Of a DNA stretch of 64,000 nucleotides, positions 10,074 to 23,135 are shown one piece after another. Position numbers and translations under genes: made by a program. The notes under the pieces are model-generated. The model worked only from the letters and a program-made list of their open reading frames with translations, did no database searches and was not told the DNA's origin. Source of the DNA: Lasioglossum baleicum (Eukaryota; Arthropoda; Insecta; Hymenoptera; Halictidae); NCBI RefSeq assembly GCF_051020765.1, contig NW_027469109.1, positions 806,001 through 870,000 on the forward strand. The letters are read 5' to 3'. Numbering within the stretch: position 1 is the stretch's first letter; every line of letters begins with the position of its first letter.

Positions 10074-11439
10074 ATGCGAAGTCAGCATCACGAAGTTGGC
10101 GTTAAATTCGAACGTTTGAATCAGTTATTTTCTTTCCGGCCCTTTTCAGCCCTGAACCGTGGAAGCGCCGAAATTCGGGTTTCATTTTTAACGCGGCAGC
10201 TTATACCCCCCGAACGTTACCGACCACTGCCGGTGGTGGACGGTAACTTATCCTCCGCCGAGATCGACGCGCGTTACCGATGCACACGTAAAAAATTTAT
10301 CGCGAATTTTCGCGAATTTTTCACGCGGTAAACCTTCGTCTCCGCGTCCTCCGTCCGACGAGCCCACTCTCGCCCGCACCCGTCGACCCGTTCTCGAGCT
10401 ATACGGCGACAAAGAAACTTTGATTTTTCACTAATTTGACGTCATCGAGAAAGTTACGGCCAACTGGGAATTAAAGGTATATCGCCTTTTGGAATTTTCC
10501 GGGAGCCCGTCGGTCCTTCGGCCCCGCTCGGCTCGGCTCGGCTCGAGGTCGAGGTCGAGGTCGTCGGTAGCGACGATGGTGGCGGGGAGGTGCGCAATTG
10601 GTCTGTCATCGCCATCCTCCCCCCAACCCCCCCTCCCTTTAAAATTAATGGAAAATGTAAACCCAAACGTAGAGTCGGATTCGTAACCTCGAAGTTACAA
10701 GTCGATTCGCTCAACTATCAAGGGAGAGTAAACGCGGCGACTGTGGCGGCACTCGCCACCTATGCGAAGTCAGCGTCGCGAAGTTGGCGTTAAATTCGAA
10801 CGTTTGAATCAGTTATTATCTTTCGGGCCCTTTTCAGCCCTGAACCGTGGAAGCGCCGAAATTCGGGTTTCATTTTTAACGCGGCAGCTTATACCCCCCG
10901 AGCGTTACCGACCACTGCCGTTGGTGGTCGGTAAGTTATCCTCCGCCGAGGTCGACGCGCGTTACCGATGCACACGTAAAAAATTTTTCGCGAATTTTTC
11001 GCGCGGTAAACCTTCGTCTCCGCGTCCTCCGTCCGACGAGCCTACTCTCGCCCGCACCCGTCGACCCGTCCTCGAGCTATACGGCGACAAAGAAATCGCA
11101 AAATTTCACTAATTTGACGTCACCGAAAAAGTTACGGCCAACTGGGAATTAAAGGTATATCGCCTTTCGGAATTTTCCGGGAGCCCGTCGGTCCTTCGGC
11201 CCCGCTCGGCTCGGCTCGGCTCGAGGTCGAGGTCGAGGTCGTCGGTAGCGACGATGGTGGCGGGGAGGTGCGCAATTGGTCTGTCATCGCCATCCTCCCC
11301 CCAACCCCCCCTCCCTTTAAAATTAATGGAAAATGTAAACCCAAACGTAGAGTCGGATTCGTAACCTCGAAGTTACAAGTCGATTCGCTCAACTATCAAG
11401 AGAGAGTAAACGCGGCGACTGTGGCGGCACTCGCCACCT

Positions 11440-12127
11440 ATGCGAAGTCAGCGTCGCGAAGTTGGCGTTAAATTCGAACGTTTGAATCAGTTATTTTCTT
11501 TCGGGCCGTTTTCAGCCATGAACCGTGGAAGCGCCGAAATTCGGGTTTCATTTTTAACGCGGCAGCTTATACCCCCCGAGCGTTACCGACCACTGCCGCT
11601 GGTGGTCGGTAACTTATCCTCCGCCGAGGTCGACGCGCGTTACCGATGCACACGTAAAAACTTTTTCGCGAATCTTCGCGAATTTTTCGCGCGGTAAACC
11701 TTCGTCTCCGCGTCCTCCGTCCGACGAGCCTACTCTCGCCCGCACCCGTCGACCCGTTCTCGAGCTATACGGCGACAAAGAAATCGCAAAATTTCACTAA
11801 TTTGACGTCACCGAAAAAGTTACGGCCAACTGGGAATTAAAGGTATATCGCCTTTCGGAATTTTCCGGGAGCCCGTCGGTCCTTCGGCCCCGCTCGGCTC
11901 GGCTCGGCTCGAGGTCGAGGTCGAGGTCGTCGGTAGCGACGATGGTGGCGGGGAGGTGCGCAATTGGTCTGTCATCGCCATCCTCCCCCCAACCCCCCCT
12001 CCCTTTAAAATTAATGGAAAATGTAAACCCAAACGTAGAGTCGGATTCGTAACCTCGAAGTTACAAGTCGATTCGCTCAACTATCAAGAGAGAGTAAACG
12101 CGGCGACTGTGGCGGCACTCGCCACCT
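11440..12127 (+). repeat. Exemplar monomer, type G (688 bp)
   Basis: Markers are TTTCGGGCCGTTTTC, CAGCCATGAACC, a perfect 12-bp inverted repeat with loop TGCCGCTG, GGTAACTTATCC and AAAAACTTTTTCGCGAATCTTCG. Other G units start at 18286, 29235, 31286, 31969 and 57871. Units 6648 and 23762 are G with the left-end variant GCGCAGTTGG. Confidence 0.85.
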
Positions 12128-12809
12128 ATGCGAAGTCAGCGTCGCGAAGTTGGCGTTAAATTCGAACGTTTGAATCAGTTATTTTCTTTCGGCCCTTTTC
12201 AGCCCTGAACCGTGGAAGCGCCGAAATTCGGGTTTCATTTTTAACGCGGCAGCTTATACCCCCCGAACGTTACCGACCACTGCCGGTGGTGGACGGTAAC
12301 TTATCCTCCGCCGAGATCGACGCGCGTTACCGATGCACACGTAAAAAATTTATCGCGAATTTTCGCGAATTTTTCACGCGGTAGACCTTCGTCTCCGCGT
12401 CCTCCGTCCGACGAGCCCACTCTCGCCCGCACCCGTCGACCCGTTCTCGAGCTATACGGCGACAAAGAAACTTTGATTTTTCACTAATTTGACGTCATCG
12501 AGAAAGTTACGGCCAACTGGGAATTAAAGGTATATCGCCTTTCGGAATTTTCCGGGAGCCCGTCGGTCCTTCGGCCCCGCTCGGCTCGGCTCGAGGTCGA
12601 GGTCGAGGTCGTCGGTAGCGACGATGGTGGCGGGTAGGTGCGCAATTGGTCTGTCATCGCCATCCTCCCCCCAACCCCCCCTCCCTTTAAAATTAATGGA
12701 AAATGTAAACCCAAACGTAGAGTCGGATTCGTAACCTCGAAGTTACAAGTCGATTCGCTCAACTATCAAGGGAGAGTAAACGCGGCGACTGTGGCGGCAC
12801 TCGCCACCT
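12128..12809 (+). repeat. Hybrid monomer, type G left and type H right
   Basis: The left end (CAGCGTCGCG, TTATTTTCTTTCGG) is of the G/F kind. From CCCTTTTCAGCCCTGAACC onward, the unit carries all H markers (GAACGTTACC, GTGGACGG, GAGATCGACG, ACGCGGTAG). At the join it reads TTTCGGCCC, one base shorter than TTTCGGGCCC or TTTCCGGCCC, so the exchange near 12188-12196 lost one base. The same join is copied at 18974 by the ten-unit duplication. Confidence 0.8.
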
Positions 12810-15800
12810 ATGCGAAGTCAGCGTCGCGAAGTTGGCGTTAAATTCGAACGTTTGAATCAGTTATTATCTTTCGGGCCCTTTTCAGCCCTGAACCGTGGAA
12901 GCGCCGAAATTCGGGTTTCATTTTTAACGCGGCAGCTTATACCCCCCGAGCGTTACCGACCACTGCCGGTGGTGGTCGGTAAGTTATCCTCCGCCGAGGT
13001 CCACGCGCGTTATCGATGCACACGTAAAAAATTTTTCGCGAATTTTCGCGAATTTTTCGCGCGATAAACCTTCGTCTCCGCGTCCTCCGTCCGACGAGCC
13101 CACTCTCGCCCGCACCCGTCGACCCGTTCTCGAGCTATACGGCGACAAAGAAACTTTGATTTTTCACTAATTTGACGTCATCGAGAAAGTTACGGCCAAC
13201 TGGGAATTAAAGGTATATCGCCTTTCGGAATTTTCCGGGAGCCCGTCGGTCCTTCGGCCCCGCTCGGCTCGGCTCGAGGTCGAGGTCGAGGTCGTCGGTA
13301 GCGACGATGGTGGCGGGGAGGTGCGCAATTGGTCTGTCATCGCCATCCTCCCCCCAACCCCCCCTCCCTTTAAAATTAATGGAAAATGTAAACCCAAACG
13401 TAGAGTCGGATTCGTAACCTCGAAGTTACAAGTCGATTCGCTCAACTATCAAGGGAGAGTAAACGCGGCGACTGTGGCGGCACTCGCCACCTATGCGAAG
13501 TCAGCGTCGCGAAGTTGGCGTTAAATTCGAACGTTTGAATCAGTTATTATCTTTCGGGCCCTTTTCAGCCCTGAACCGTGGAAGCGCCGAAATTCGGGTT
13601 TCATTTTTAACGCGGCAGCTTATACCCCCCGAGCGTTACCGACCACTGCCGGTGGTGGTCGGTAAGTTATCCTCCGCCGAGGTCCACGCGCGTTATCGAT
13701 GCACACGTAAAAAATTTTTCGCGAATTTTCGCGAATTTTTCGCGCGATAAACCTTCGTCTCCGCGTCCTCCGTCCGACGAGCCCACTCTCGCCCGCACCC
13801 GTCGACCCGTTCTCGAGCTATACGGCGACAAAGAAATCGCAAAATTTCACTAATTTGACGTCACCGAAAAAGTTACGGCCAACTGGGAATTAAAGGTATA
13901 TCGCCTTTCCGAATTTTCCGGGAGCCCGTCGGGCCTTCGGCCCCGCTCGGCGCGGGTCGGCTCGGCTCTAGGTCGAGGTCGTCGGTAGCGACGATGGTGG
14001 CGGGGAGGAGCGCGATTGGTCTGTCATCGCCATCCTCCCACCAACCCCCCCTCCCTTTAAAATTAATGGAAAATGTAAACCCAAACGTAGAGTCGGATCC
14101 GTAAACTCGAAGTTTCAAGTCTATTCGCTTAACTATCAAGGGAGAGTAAACGCGGCGACTGTGGCGGCACTCGCCACCGATGCGAAGTCAGCATCACGAA
14201 GTTGGCGTTAAATTCGAACGTTTGAATCAGTTATTTTCTTTCCGGCCCTTTTCAGCCCTGAACCGTGGAAGCGCCGAAATTCGGGTTTCATTTTTAACGC
14301 GGCAGCTTATACCCCCCGAACGTTACCGACCACTGCCGGTGGTGGACGGTAACTTATCCTCCGCCGAGATCGACGCGCGTTACCGATGCACACGTAAAAA
14401 ATTTATCGCGAATTTTCGCGAATTTTTCACGCGGTAGACCTTCGTCTCCGCGTCCTCCGTCCGACGAGCCCACTCTCGCCCGCACCCGTCGACCCGTTCT
14501 CGAGCTATACGGCGACAAAGAAACTTTGATTTTTCACTAATTTGACGTCATCGAGAAAGTTACGGCCAACTGGGAATTAAAGGTATATCGCCTTTCGGAA
14601 TTTTCCGGGAGCCCGTCGGTCCTTCGGCCCCGCTCGGCTCGGCTCGAGGTCGAGGTCGAGGTCGTCGGTAGCGACGATGGTGGCGGGGAGGTGCGCAATT
14701 GGTCTGTCATCGCCATCCTCCCCCCAACCCCCCCTCCCTTTAAAATTAATGGAAAATGTAAACCCAAACGTAGAGTCGGATTCGTAACCTCGAAGTTACA
14801 AGTCGATTCGCTCAACTATCAAGGGAGAGTAAACGCGGCGACTGTGGCGGCACTCGCCACCTATGCGAAGTCAGCGTCGCGAAGTTGGCGTTAAATTCGA
14901 ACGTTTGAATCAGTTATTATCTTTCGGGCCCTTTTCAGCCCTGAACCGTGGAAGCGCCGAAATTCGGGTTTCATTTTTAACGCGGCAGCTTATACCCCCC
15001 GAGCGTTACCGACCACTGCCGGTGGTGGTCGGTAAGTTATCCTCCGCCGAGGTCCACGCGCGTTATCGATGCACACGTAAAAAATTTTTCGCGAATTTTC
15101 GCGAATTTTTCGCGCGATAAACCTTCGTCTCCGCGTCCTCCGTCCGACGAGCCCACTCTCGCCCGCACCCGTCGACCCGTTCTCGAGCTATACGGCGACA
15201 AAGAAATCGCAAAATTTCACTAATTTGACGTCACCGAAAAAGTTACGGCCAACTGGGAATTAAAGGTATATCGCCTTTCCGAATTTTCCGGGAGCCCGTC
15301 GGGCCTTCGGCCCCGCTCGGCGCGGGTCGGCTCGGCTCTAGGTCGAGGTCGTCGGTAGCGACGATGGTGGCGGGGAGGAGCGCGATTGGTCTGTCATCGC
15401 CATCCTCCCACCAACCCCCCCTCCCTTTAAAATTAATGGAAAATGTAAACCCAAACGTAGAGTCGGATCCGTAAACTCGAAGTTTCAAGTCTATTCGCTT
15501 AACTATCAAGGGAGAGTAAACGCGGCGACTGTGGCGGCACTCGCCACCGATGCGAAGTCAGCATCACGAAGTTGGCGTTAAATTCGAACGTTTGAATCAG
15601 TTATTTTCTTTCCGGCCCTTTTCAGCCCTGAACCGTGGAAGCGCCGAAATTCGGGTTTCATTTTTAACGCGGCAGCTTATACCCCCCGAACGTTACCGAC
15701 CACTGCCGGTGGTGGACGGTAACTTATCCTCCGCCGAGATCGACGCGCGTTACCGATGCACACGTAAAAAATTTATCGCGAATTTTCGCGAATTTTTCAC

Positions 15801-16035
15801 GCGGTAGACCTTCGTCTCCGCGTCCTCCGTCCGACGAGCCCACTCTCGCCCGCACCCGTCGACCCGTTCTCGAGCTATACGGCGACAAAGAAACTTTGAT
15901 TTTTCACTAATTTGACGTCATCGAGAAAGTTACGGCCAACTGGGAATTAAAGGTATATCGCCTTTCGGAATTTTCCGGGAGCCCGTCGGTCCTTCGGCCC
16001 CGCTCGGCTCGGCTCGAGGTCGAGGTCGAGGTCGT

Positions 16036-19000
16036 CGGTAGCGACGATGGTGGCGGGGAGGTGCGCAATTGGTCTGTCATCGCCATCCTCCCCCCAACCC
16101 CCCCTCCCTTTAAAATTAATGGAAAATGTAAACCCAAACGTAGAGTCGGATTCGTAACCTCGAAGTTACAAGTCGATTCGCTCAACTATCAAGAGAGAGT
16201 AAACGCGGCGACTGTGGCGGCACTCGCCACCGATGCGAAGTCAGCATCACGAAGTTGGCGTTAAATTCGAACGTTTGAATCAGTTATTTTCTTTCCGGCC
16301 CTTTTCAGCCATGAACCGTGGAAGCGCCGAAATTCGGGTTTCATTTTTAACGCCGCAGCTTATACCCCCCGAGCGATACCGAACACTGCCGGTCGTGGTC
16401 GGTAACTTATCCTCCGCCGAGGTCGACGCACGTTACCGATGCACACGTAAAAAATTTTTCGCGAATTTTCGCGAATTTTTCGCGCGGTAAACCTTCGTCT
16501 CCGCGTCCTCCGTCCGACGAGCCTACTCTCGCCCGCACCCGTCGACCCGTTCTCGAGCTATACGGCGACAAAGAAATCGCAAAATTTCACTAATTAGACG
16601 TCATCGAAAAAGTTACGGCCAACTGGGAATTAAAGGTATATCGCCTTTCCGAATTTTCCGGGAGCCCGTCGGGCCTTCGGCCCCGCTCGGCGCGGGTCGG
16701 CTCGGCTCGAGGTCGAGGTCGTCGGTAGCGACGATGGTGGCGGGGAGGAGCGCGATTGGTCTGTCATCGCCATCCTCCCACCAACCCCCCCTCCCTTTAA
16801 AATTAATGGAAAATGTAAACCCAAACGTAGAGTCGGATTCGTAACCTCGAAGTTTCAAGTCTATTCGCTCAACTATCAAGGGAGAGTAAACGCGGCGACT
16901 GTGGCGGCACTCGCCACCGATGCGAAGTCAGCATCACGAAGTTGGCGTTAAATTCGAACGTTTGAATCAGTTATTTTCTTTCCGGCCCTTTTCAGCCCTG
17001 AACCGTGGAAGCGCCGAAATTCGGGTTTCATTTTTAACGCGGCAGCTTATACCCCCCGAACGTTACCGACCACTGCCGGTGGTGGACGGTAACTTATCCT
17101 CCGCCGAGATCGACGCGCGTTACCGATGCACACGTAAAAAATTTATCGCGAATTTTCGCGAATTTTTCACGCGGTAAACCTTCGTCTCCGCGTCCTCCGT
17201 CCGACGAGCCCACTCTCGCCCGCACCCGTCGACCCGTTCTCGAGCTATACGGCGACAAAGAAACTTTGATTTTTCACTAATTTGACGTCATCGAGAAAGT
17301 TACGGCCAACTGGGAATTAAAGGTATATCGCCTTTTGGAATTTTCCGGGAGCCCGTCGGTCCTTCGGCCCCGCTCGGCTCGGCTCGGCTCGAGGTCGAGG
17401 TCGAGGTCGTCGGTAGCGACGATGGTGGCGGGGAGGTGCGCAATTGGTCTGTCATCGCCATCCTCCCCCCAACCCCCCCTCCCTTTAAAATTAATGGAAA
17501 ATGTAAACCCAAACGTAGAGTCGGATTCGTAACCTCGAAGTTACAAGTCGATTCGCTCAACTATCAAGGGAGAGTAAACGCGGCGACTGTGGCGGCACTC
17601 GCCACCTATGCGAAGTCAGCGTCGCGAAGTTGGCGTTAAATTCGAACGTTTGAATCAGTTATTATCTTTCGGGCCCTTTTCAGCCCTGAACCGTGGAAGC
17701 GCCGAAATTCGGGTTTCATTTTTAACGCGGCAGCTTATACCCCCCGAGCGTTACCGACCACTGCCGTTGGTGGTCGGTAAGTTATCCTCCGCCGAGGTCG
17801 ACGCGCGTTACCGATGCACACGTAAAAAATTTTTCGCGAATTTTTCGCGCGGTAAACCTTCGTCTCCGCGTCCTCCGTCCGACGAGCCTACTCTCGCCCG
17901 CACCCGTCGACCCGTCCTCGAGCTATACGGCGACAAAGAAATCGCAAAATTTCACTAATTTGACGTCACCGAAAAAGTTACGGCCAACTGGGAATTAAAG
18001 GTATATCGCCTTTCGGAATTTTCCGGGAGCCCGTCGGTCCTTCGGCCCCGCTCGGCTCGGCTCGGCTCGAGGTCGAGGTCGAGGTCGTCGGTAGCGACGA
18101 TGGTGGCGGGGAGGTGCGCAATTGGTCTGTCATCGCCATCCTCCCCCCAACCCCCCCTCCCTTTAAAATTAATGGAAAATGTAAACCCAAACGTAGAGTC
18201 GGATTCGTAACCTCGAAGTTACAAGTCGATTCGCTCAACTATCAAGAGAGAGTAAACGCGGCGACTGTGGCGGCACTCGCCACCTATGCGAAGTCAGCGT
18301 CGCGAAGTTGGCGTTAAATTCGAACGTTTGAATCAGTTATTTTCTTTCGGGCCGTTTTCAGCCATGAACCGTGGAAGCGCCGAAATTCGGGTTTCATTTT
18401 TAACGCGGCAGCTTATACCCCCCGAGCGTTACCGACCACTGCCGCTGGTGGTCGGTAACTTATCCTCCGCCGAGGTCGACGCGCGTTACCGATGCACACG
18501 TAAAAACTTTTTCGCGAATCTTCGCGAATTTTTCGCGCGGTAAACCTTCGTCTCCGCGTCCTCCGTCCGACGAGCCTACTCTCGCCCGCACCCGTCGACC
18601 CGTTCTCGAGCTATACGGCGACAAAGAAATCGCAAAATTTCACTAATTTGACGTCACCGAAAAAGTTACGGCCAACTGGGAATTAAAGGTATATCGCCTT
18701 TCGGAATTTTCCGGGAGCCCGTCGGTCCTTCGGCCCCGCTCGGCTCGGCTCGGCTCGAGGTCGAGGTCGAGGTCGTCGGTAGCGACGATGGTGGCGGGGA
18801 GGTGCGCAATTGGTCTGTCATCGCCATCCTCCCCCCAACCCCCCCTCCCTTTAAAATTAATGGAAAATGTAAACCCAAACGTAGAGTCGGATTCGTAACC
18901 TCGAAGTTACAAGTCGATTCGCTCAACTATCAAGAGAGAGTAAACGCGGCGACTGTGGCGGCACTCGCCACCTATGCGAAGTCAGCGTCGCGAAGTTGGC

Positions 19001-22000
19001 GTTAAATTCGAACGTTTGAATCAGTTATTTTCTTTCGGCCCTTTTCAGCCCTGAACCGTGGAAGCGCCGAAATTCGGGTTTCATTTTTAACGCGGCAGCT
19101 TATACCCCCCGAACGTTACCGACCACTGCCGGTGGTGGACGGTAACTTATCCTCCGCCGAGATCGACGCGCGTTACCGATGCACACGTAAAAAATTTATC
19201 GCGAATTTTCGCGAATTTTTCACGCGGTAGACCTTCGTCTCCGCGTCCTCCGTCCGACGAGCCCACTCTCGCCCGCACCCGTCGACCCGTTCTCGAGCTA
19301 TACGGCGACAAAGAAACTTTGATTTTTCACTAATTTGACGTCATCGAGAAAGTTACGGCCAACTGGGAATTAAAGGTATATCGCCTTTCGGAATTTTCCG
19401 GGAGCCCGTCGGTCCTTCGGCCCCGCTCGGCTCGGCTCGAGGTCGAGGTCGAGGTCGTCGGTAGCGACGATGGTGGCGGGTAGGTGCGCAATTGGTCTGT
19501 CATCGCCATCCTCCCCCCAACCCCCCCTCCCTTTAAAATTAATGGAAAATGTAAACCCAAACGTAGAGTCGGATTCGTAACCTCGAAGTTACAAGTCGAT
19601 TCGCTCAACTATCAAGGGAGAGTAAACGCGGCGACTGTGGCGGCACTCGCCACCTATGCGAAGTCAGCGTCGCGAAGTTGGCGTTAAATTCGAACGTTTG
19701 AATCAGTTATTATCTTTCGGGCCCTTTTCAGCCCTGAACCGTGGAAGCGCCGAAATTCGGGTTTCATTTTTAACGCGGCAGCTTATACCCCCCGAGCGTT
19801 ACCGACCACTGCCGGTGGTGGTCGGTAAGTTATCCTCCGCCGAGGTCCACGCGCGTTATCGATGCACACGTAAAAAATTTTTCGCGAATTTTCGCGAATT
19901 TTTCGCGCGATAAACCTTCGTCTCCGCGTCCTCCGTCCGACGAGCCCACTCTCGCCCGCACCCGTCGACCCGTTCTCGAGCTATACGGCGACAAAGAAAC
20001 TTTGATTTTTCACTAATTTGACGTCATCGAGAAAGTTACGGCCAACTGGGAATTAAAGGTATATCGCCTTTCGGAATTTTCCGGGAGCCCGTCGGTCCTT
20101 CGGCCCCGCTCGGCTCGGCTCGAGGTCGAGGTCGAGGTCGTCGGTAGCGACGATGGTGGCGGGGAGGTGCGCAATTGGTCTGTCATCGCCATCCTCCCCC
20201 CAACCCCCCCTCCCTTTAAAATTAATGGAAAATGTAAACCCAAACGTAGAGTCGGATTCGTAACCTCGAAGTTACAAGTCGATTCGCTCAACTATCAAGG
20301 GAGAGTAAACGCGGCGACTGTGGCGGCACTCGCCACCTATGCGAAGTCAGCGTCGCGAAGTTGGCGTTAAATTCGAACGTTTGAATCAGTTATTATCTTT
20401 CGGGCCCTTTTCAGCCCTGAACCGTGGAAGCGCCGAAATTCGGGTTTCATTTTTAACGCGGCAGCTTATACCCCCCGAGCGTTACCGACCACTGCCGGTG
20501 GTGGTCGGTAAGTTATCCTCCGCCGAGGTCCACGCGCGTTATCGATGCACACGTAAAAAATTTTTCGCGAATTTTCGCGAATTTTTCGCGCGATAAACCT
20601 TCGTCTCCGCGTCCTCCGTCCGACGAGCCCACTCTCGCCCGCACCCGTCGACCCGTTCTCGAGCTATACGGCGACAAAGAAATCGCAAAATTTCACTAAT
20701 TTGACGTCACCGAAAAAGTTACGGCCAACTGGGAATTAAAGGTATATCGCCTTTCCGAATTTTCCGGGAGCCCGTCGGGCCTTCGGCCCCGCTCGGCGCG
20801 GGTCGGCTCGGCTCTAGGTCGAGGTCGTCGGTAGCGACGATGGTGGCGGGGAGGAGCGCGATTGGTCTGTCATCGCCATCCTCCCACCAACCCCCCCTCC
20901 CTTTAAAATTAATGGAAAATGTAAACCCAAACGTAGAGTCGGATCCGTAAACTCGAAGTTTCAAGTCTATTCGCTTAACTATCAAGGGAGAGTAAACGCG
21001 GCGACTGTGGCGGCACTCGCCACCGATGCGAAGTCAGCATCACGAAGTTGGCGTTAAATTCGAACGTTTGAATCAGTTATTTTCTTTCCGGCCCTTTTCA
21101 GCCCTGAACCGTGGAAGCGCCGAAATTCGGGTTTCATTTTTAACGCGGCAGCTTATACCCCCCGAACGTTACCGACCACTGCCGGTGGTGGACGGTAACT
21201 TATCCTCCGCCGAGATCGACGCGCGTTACCGATGCACACGTAAAAAATTTATCGCGAATTTTCGCGAATTTTTCACGCGGTAGACCTTCGTCTCCGCGTC
21301 CTCCGTCCGACGAGCCCACTCTCGCCCGCACCCGTCGACCCGTTCTCGAGCTATACGGCGACAAAGAAACTTTGATTTTTCACTAATTTGACGTCATCGA
21401 GAAAGTTACGGCCAACTGGGAATTAAAGGTATATCGCCTTTCGGAATTTTCCGGGAGCCCGTCGGTCCTTCGGCCCCGCTCGGCTCGGCTCGAGGTCGAG
21501 GTCGAGGTCGTCGGTAGCGACGATGGTGGCGGGGAGGTGCGCAATTGGTCTGTCATCGCCATCCTCCCCCCAACCCCCCCTCCCTTTAAAATTAATGGAA
21601 AATGTAAACCCAAACGTAGAGTCGGATTCGTAACCTCGAAGTTACAAGTCGATTCGCTCAACTATCAAGGGAGAGTAAACGCGGCGACTGTGGCGGCACT
21701 CGCCACCTATGCGAAGTCAGCGTCGCGAAGTTGGCGTTAAATTCGAACGTTTGAATCAGTTATTATCTTTCGGGCCCTTTTCAGCCCTGAACCGTGGAAG
21801 CGCCGAAATTCGGGTTTCATTTTTAACGCGGCAGCTTATACCCCCCGAGCGTTACCGACCACTGCCGGTGGTGGTCGGTAAGTTATCCTCCGCCGAGGTC
21901 CACGCGCGTTATCGATGCACACGTAAAAAATTTTTCGCGAATTTTCGCGAATTTTTCGCGCGATAAACCTTCGTCTCCGCGTCCTCCGTCCGACGAGCCC

Positions 22001-23039
22001 ACTCTCGCCCGCACCCGTCGACCCGTTCTCGAGCTATACGGCGACAAAGAAATCGCAAAATTTCACTAATTTGACGTCACCGAAAAAGTTACGGCCAACT
22101 GGGAATTAAAGGTATATCGCCTTTCCGAATTTTCCGGGAGCCCGTCGGGCCTTCGGCCCCGCTCGGCGCGGGTCGGCTCGGCTCTAGGTCGAGGTCGTCG
22201 GTAGCGACGATGGTGGCGGGGAGGAGCGCGATTGGTCTGTCATCGCCATCCTCCCACCAACCCCCCCTCCCTTTAAAATTAATGGAAAATGTAAACCCAA
22301 ACGTAGAGTCGGATCCGTAAACTCGAAGTTTCAAGTCTATTCGCTTAACTATCAAGGGAGAGTAAACGCGGCGACTGTGGCGGCACTCGCCACCGATGCG
22401 AAGTCAGCATCACGAAGTTGGCGTTAAATTCGAACGTTTGAATCAGTTATTTTCTTTCCGGCCCTTTTCAGCCCTGAACCGTGGAAGCGCCGAAATTCGG
22501 GTTTCATTTTTAACGCGGCAGCTTATACCCCCCGAACGTTACCGACCACTGCCGGTGGTGGACGGTAACTTATCCTCCGCCGAGATCGACGCGCGTTACC
22601 GATGCACACGTAAAAAATTTATCGCGAATTTTCGCGAATTTTTCACGCGGTAGACCTTCGTCTCCGCGTCCTCCGTCCGACGAGCCCACTCTCGCCCGCA
22701 CCCGTCGACCCGTTCTCGAGCTATACGGCGACAAAGAAACTTTGATTTTTCACTAATTTGACGTCATCGAGAAAGTTACGGCCAACTGGGAATTAAAGGT
22801 ATATCGCCTTTCGGAATTTTCCGGGAGCCCGTCGGTCCTTCGGCCCCGCTCGGCTCGGCTCGAGGTCGAGGTCGAGGTCGTCGGTAGCGACGATGGTGGC
22901 GGGGAGGTGCGCAATTGGTCTGTCATCGCCATCCTCCCCCCAACCCCCCCTCCCTTTAAAATTAATGGAAAATGTAAACCCAAACGTAGAGTCGGATTCG
23001 TAACCTCGAAGTTACAAGTCGATTCGCTCAACTATCAAG
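16036..23039 (+). repeat. Ten-unit higher-order repeat, copy 2 (6,846 bp plus 158-bp overlap)
   Basis: Copy 2 has units 16233 J, 16920 H, 17608 B-like, 18286 G, 18974 G/H, 19656 K, 20339 K, 21026 H, 21709 K and 22396 H. Identity to copy 1 starts just after 9189/16035 (A against T) and runs to 16193/23039, where AAGAGAG meets AAGGGAG. That is about 7.0 kb of apparent identity, so the duplication is recent or recently homogenised. Confidence 0.88.
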
Positions 23040-23135
23040 GGAGAGTAAACGCGGCGACTGTGGCGGCACTCGCCACCTATGCGAAGTCAGCGTCGCGAAG
23101 TTGGCGTTAAATTCGAACGTTTGAATCAGTTATTA

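Larger units (their letters stand above)
6022..11007 (+). repeat. 4,986-bp block, first copy (G F I H J H B order)
   Basis: Units 6648 G, 7336 F, 8017 I, 8704 H, 9387 J, 10074 H and the left part of 10762 repeat at 23136-28121 with a constant offset of 17,114 bp (25 units). Three single-base differences were seen: 6934 against 24048, 9452 against 26566 and 9962 against 27076. The left limit is the T/A difference at 6021/23135 and the right limit the A/G difference at 11008/28122. The same order recurs more loosely from 32657. Confidence 0.88.
9190..16035 (+). repeat. Ten-unit higher-order repeat, copy 1 (6,846 bp)
   Basis: Unit starts are 9387 J, 10074 H, 10762 B-like, 11440 G, 12128 G/H hybrid, 12810 K, 13493 K, 14180 H, 14863 K and 15550 H. 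The next 6,846 bp repeat this order with identical spacings (687, 688, 678, 688, 682, 683, 687, 683, 687, 683). Rare markers are shared at the same offset, including CCCGTCCTCGAG (11068/17914), GGGTAGGTG (12634/19480) and CGGCTCTAGG (13962/20808). No difference was found at the points compared. Confidence 0.9.

Noticed and set aside
9190..23039. Assembly artefact as the sole explanation for the long identical blocks
   Set aside because: Other block pairs carry private single-base differences in each copy (for example 24048, 26566, 44980, 53509), as real duplications would. The ten-unit pair itself still needs read support, so the point is kept as a caution.
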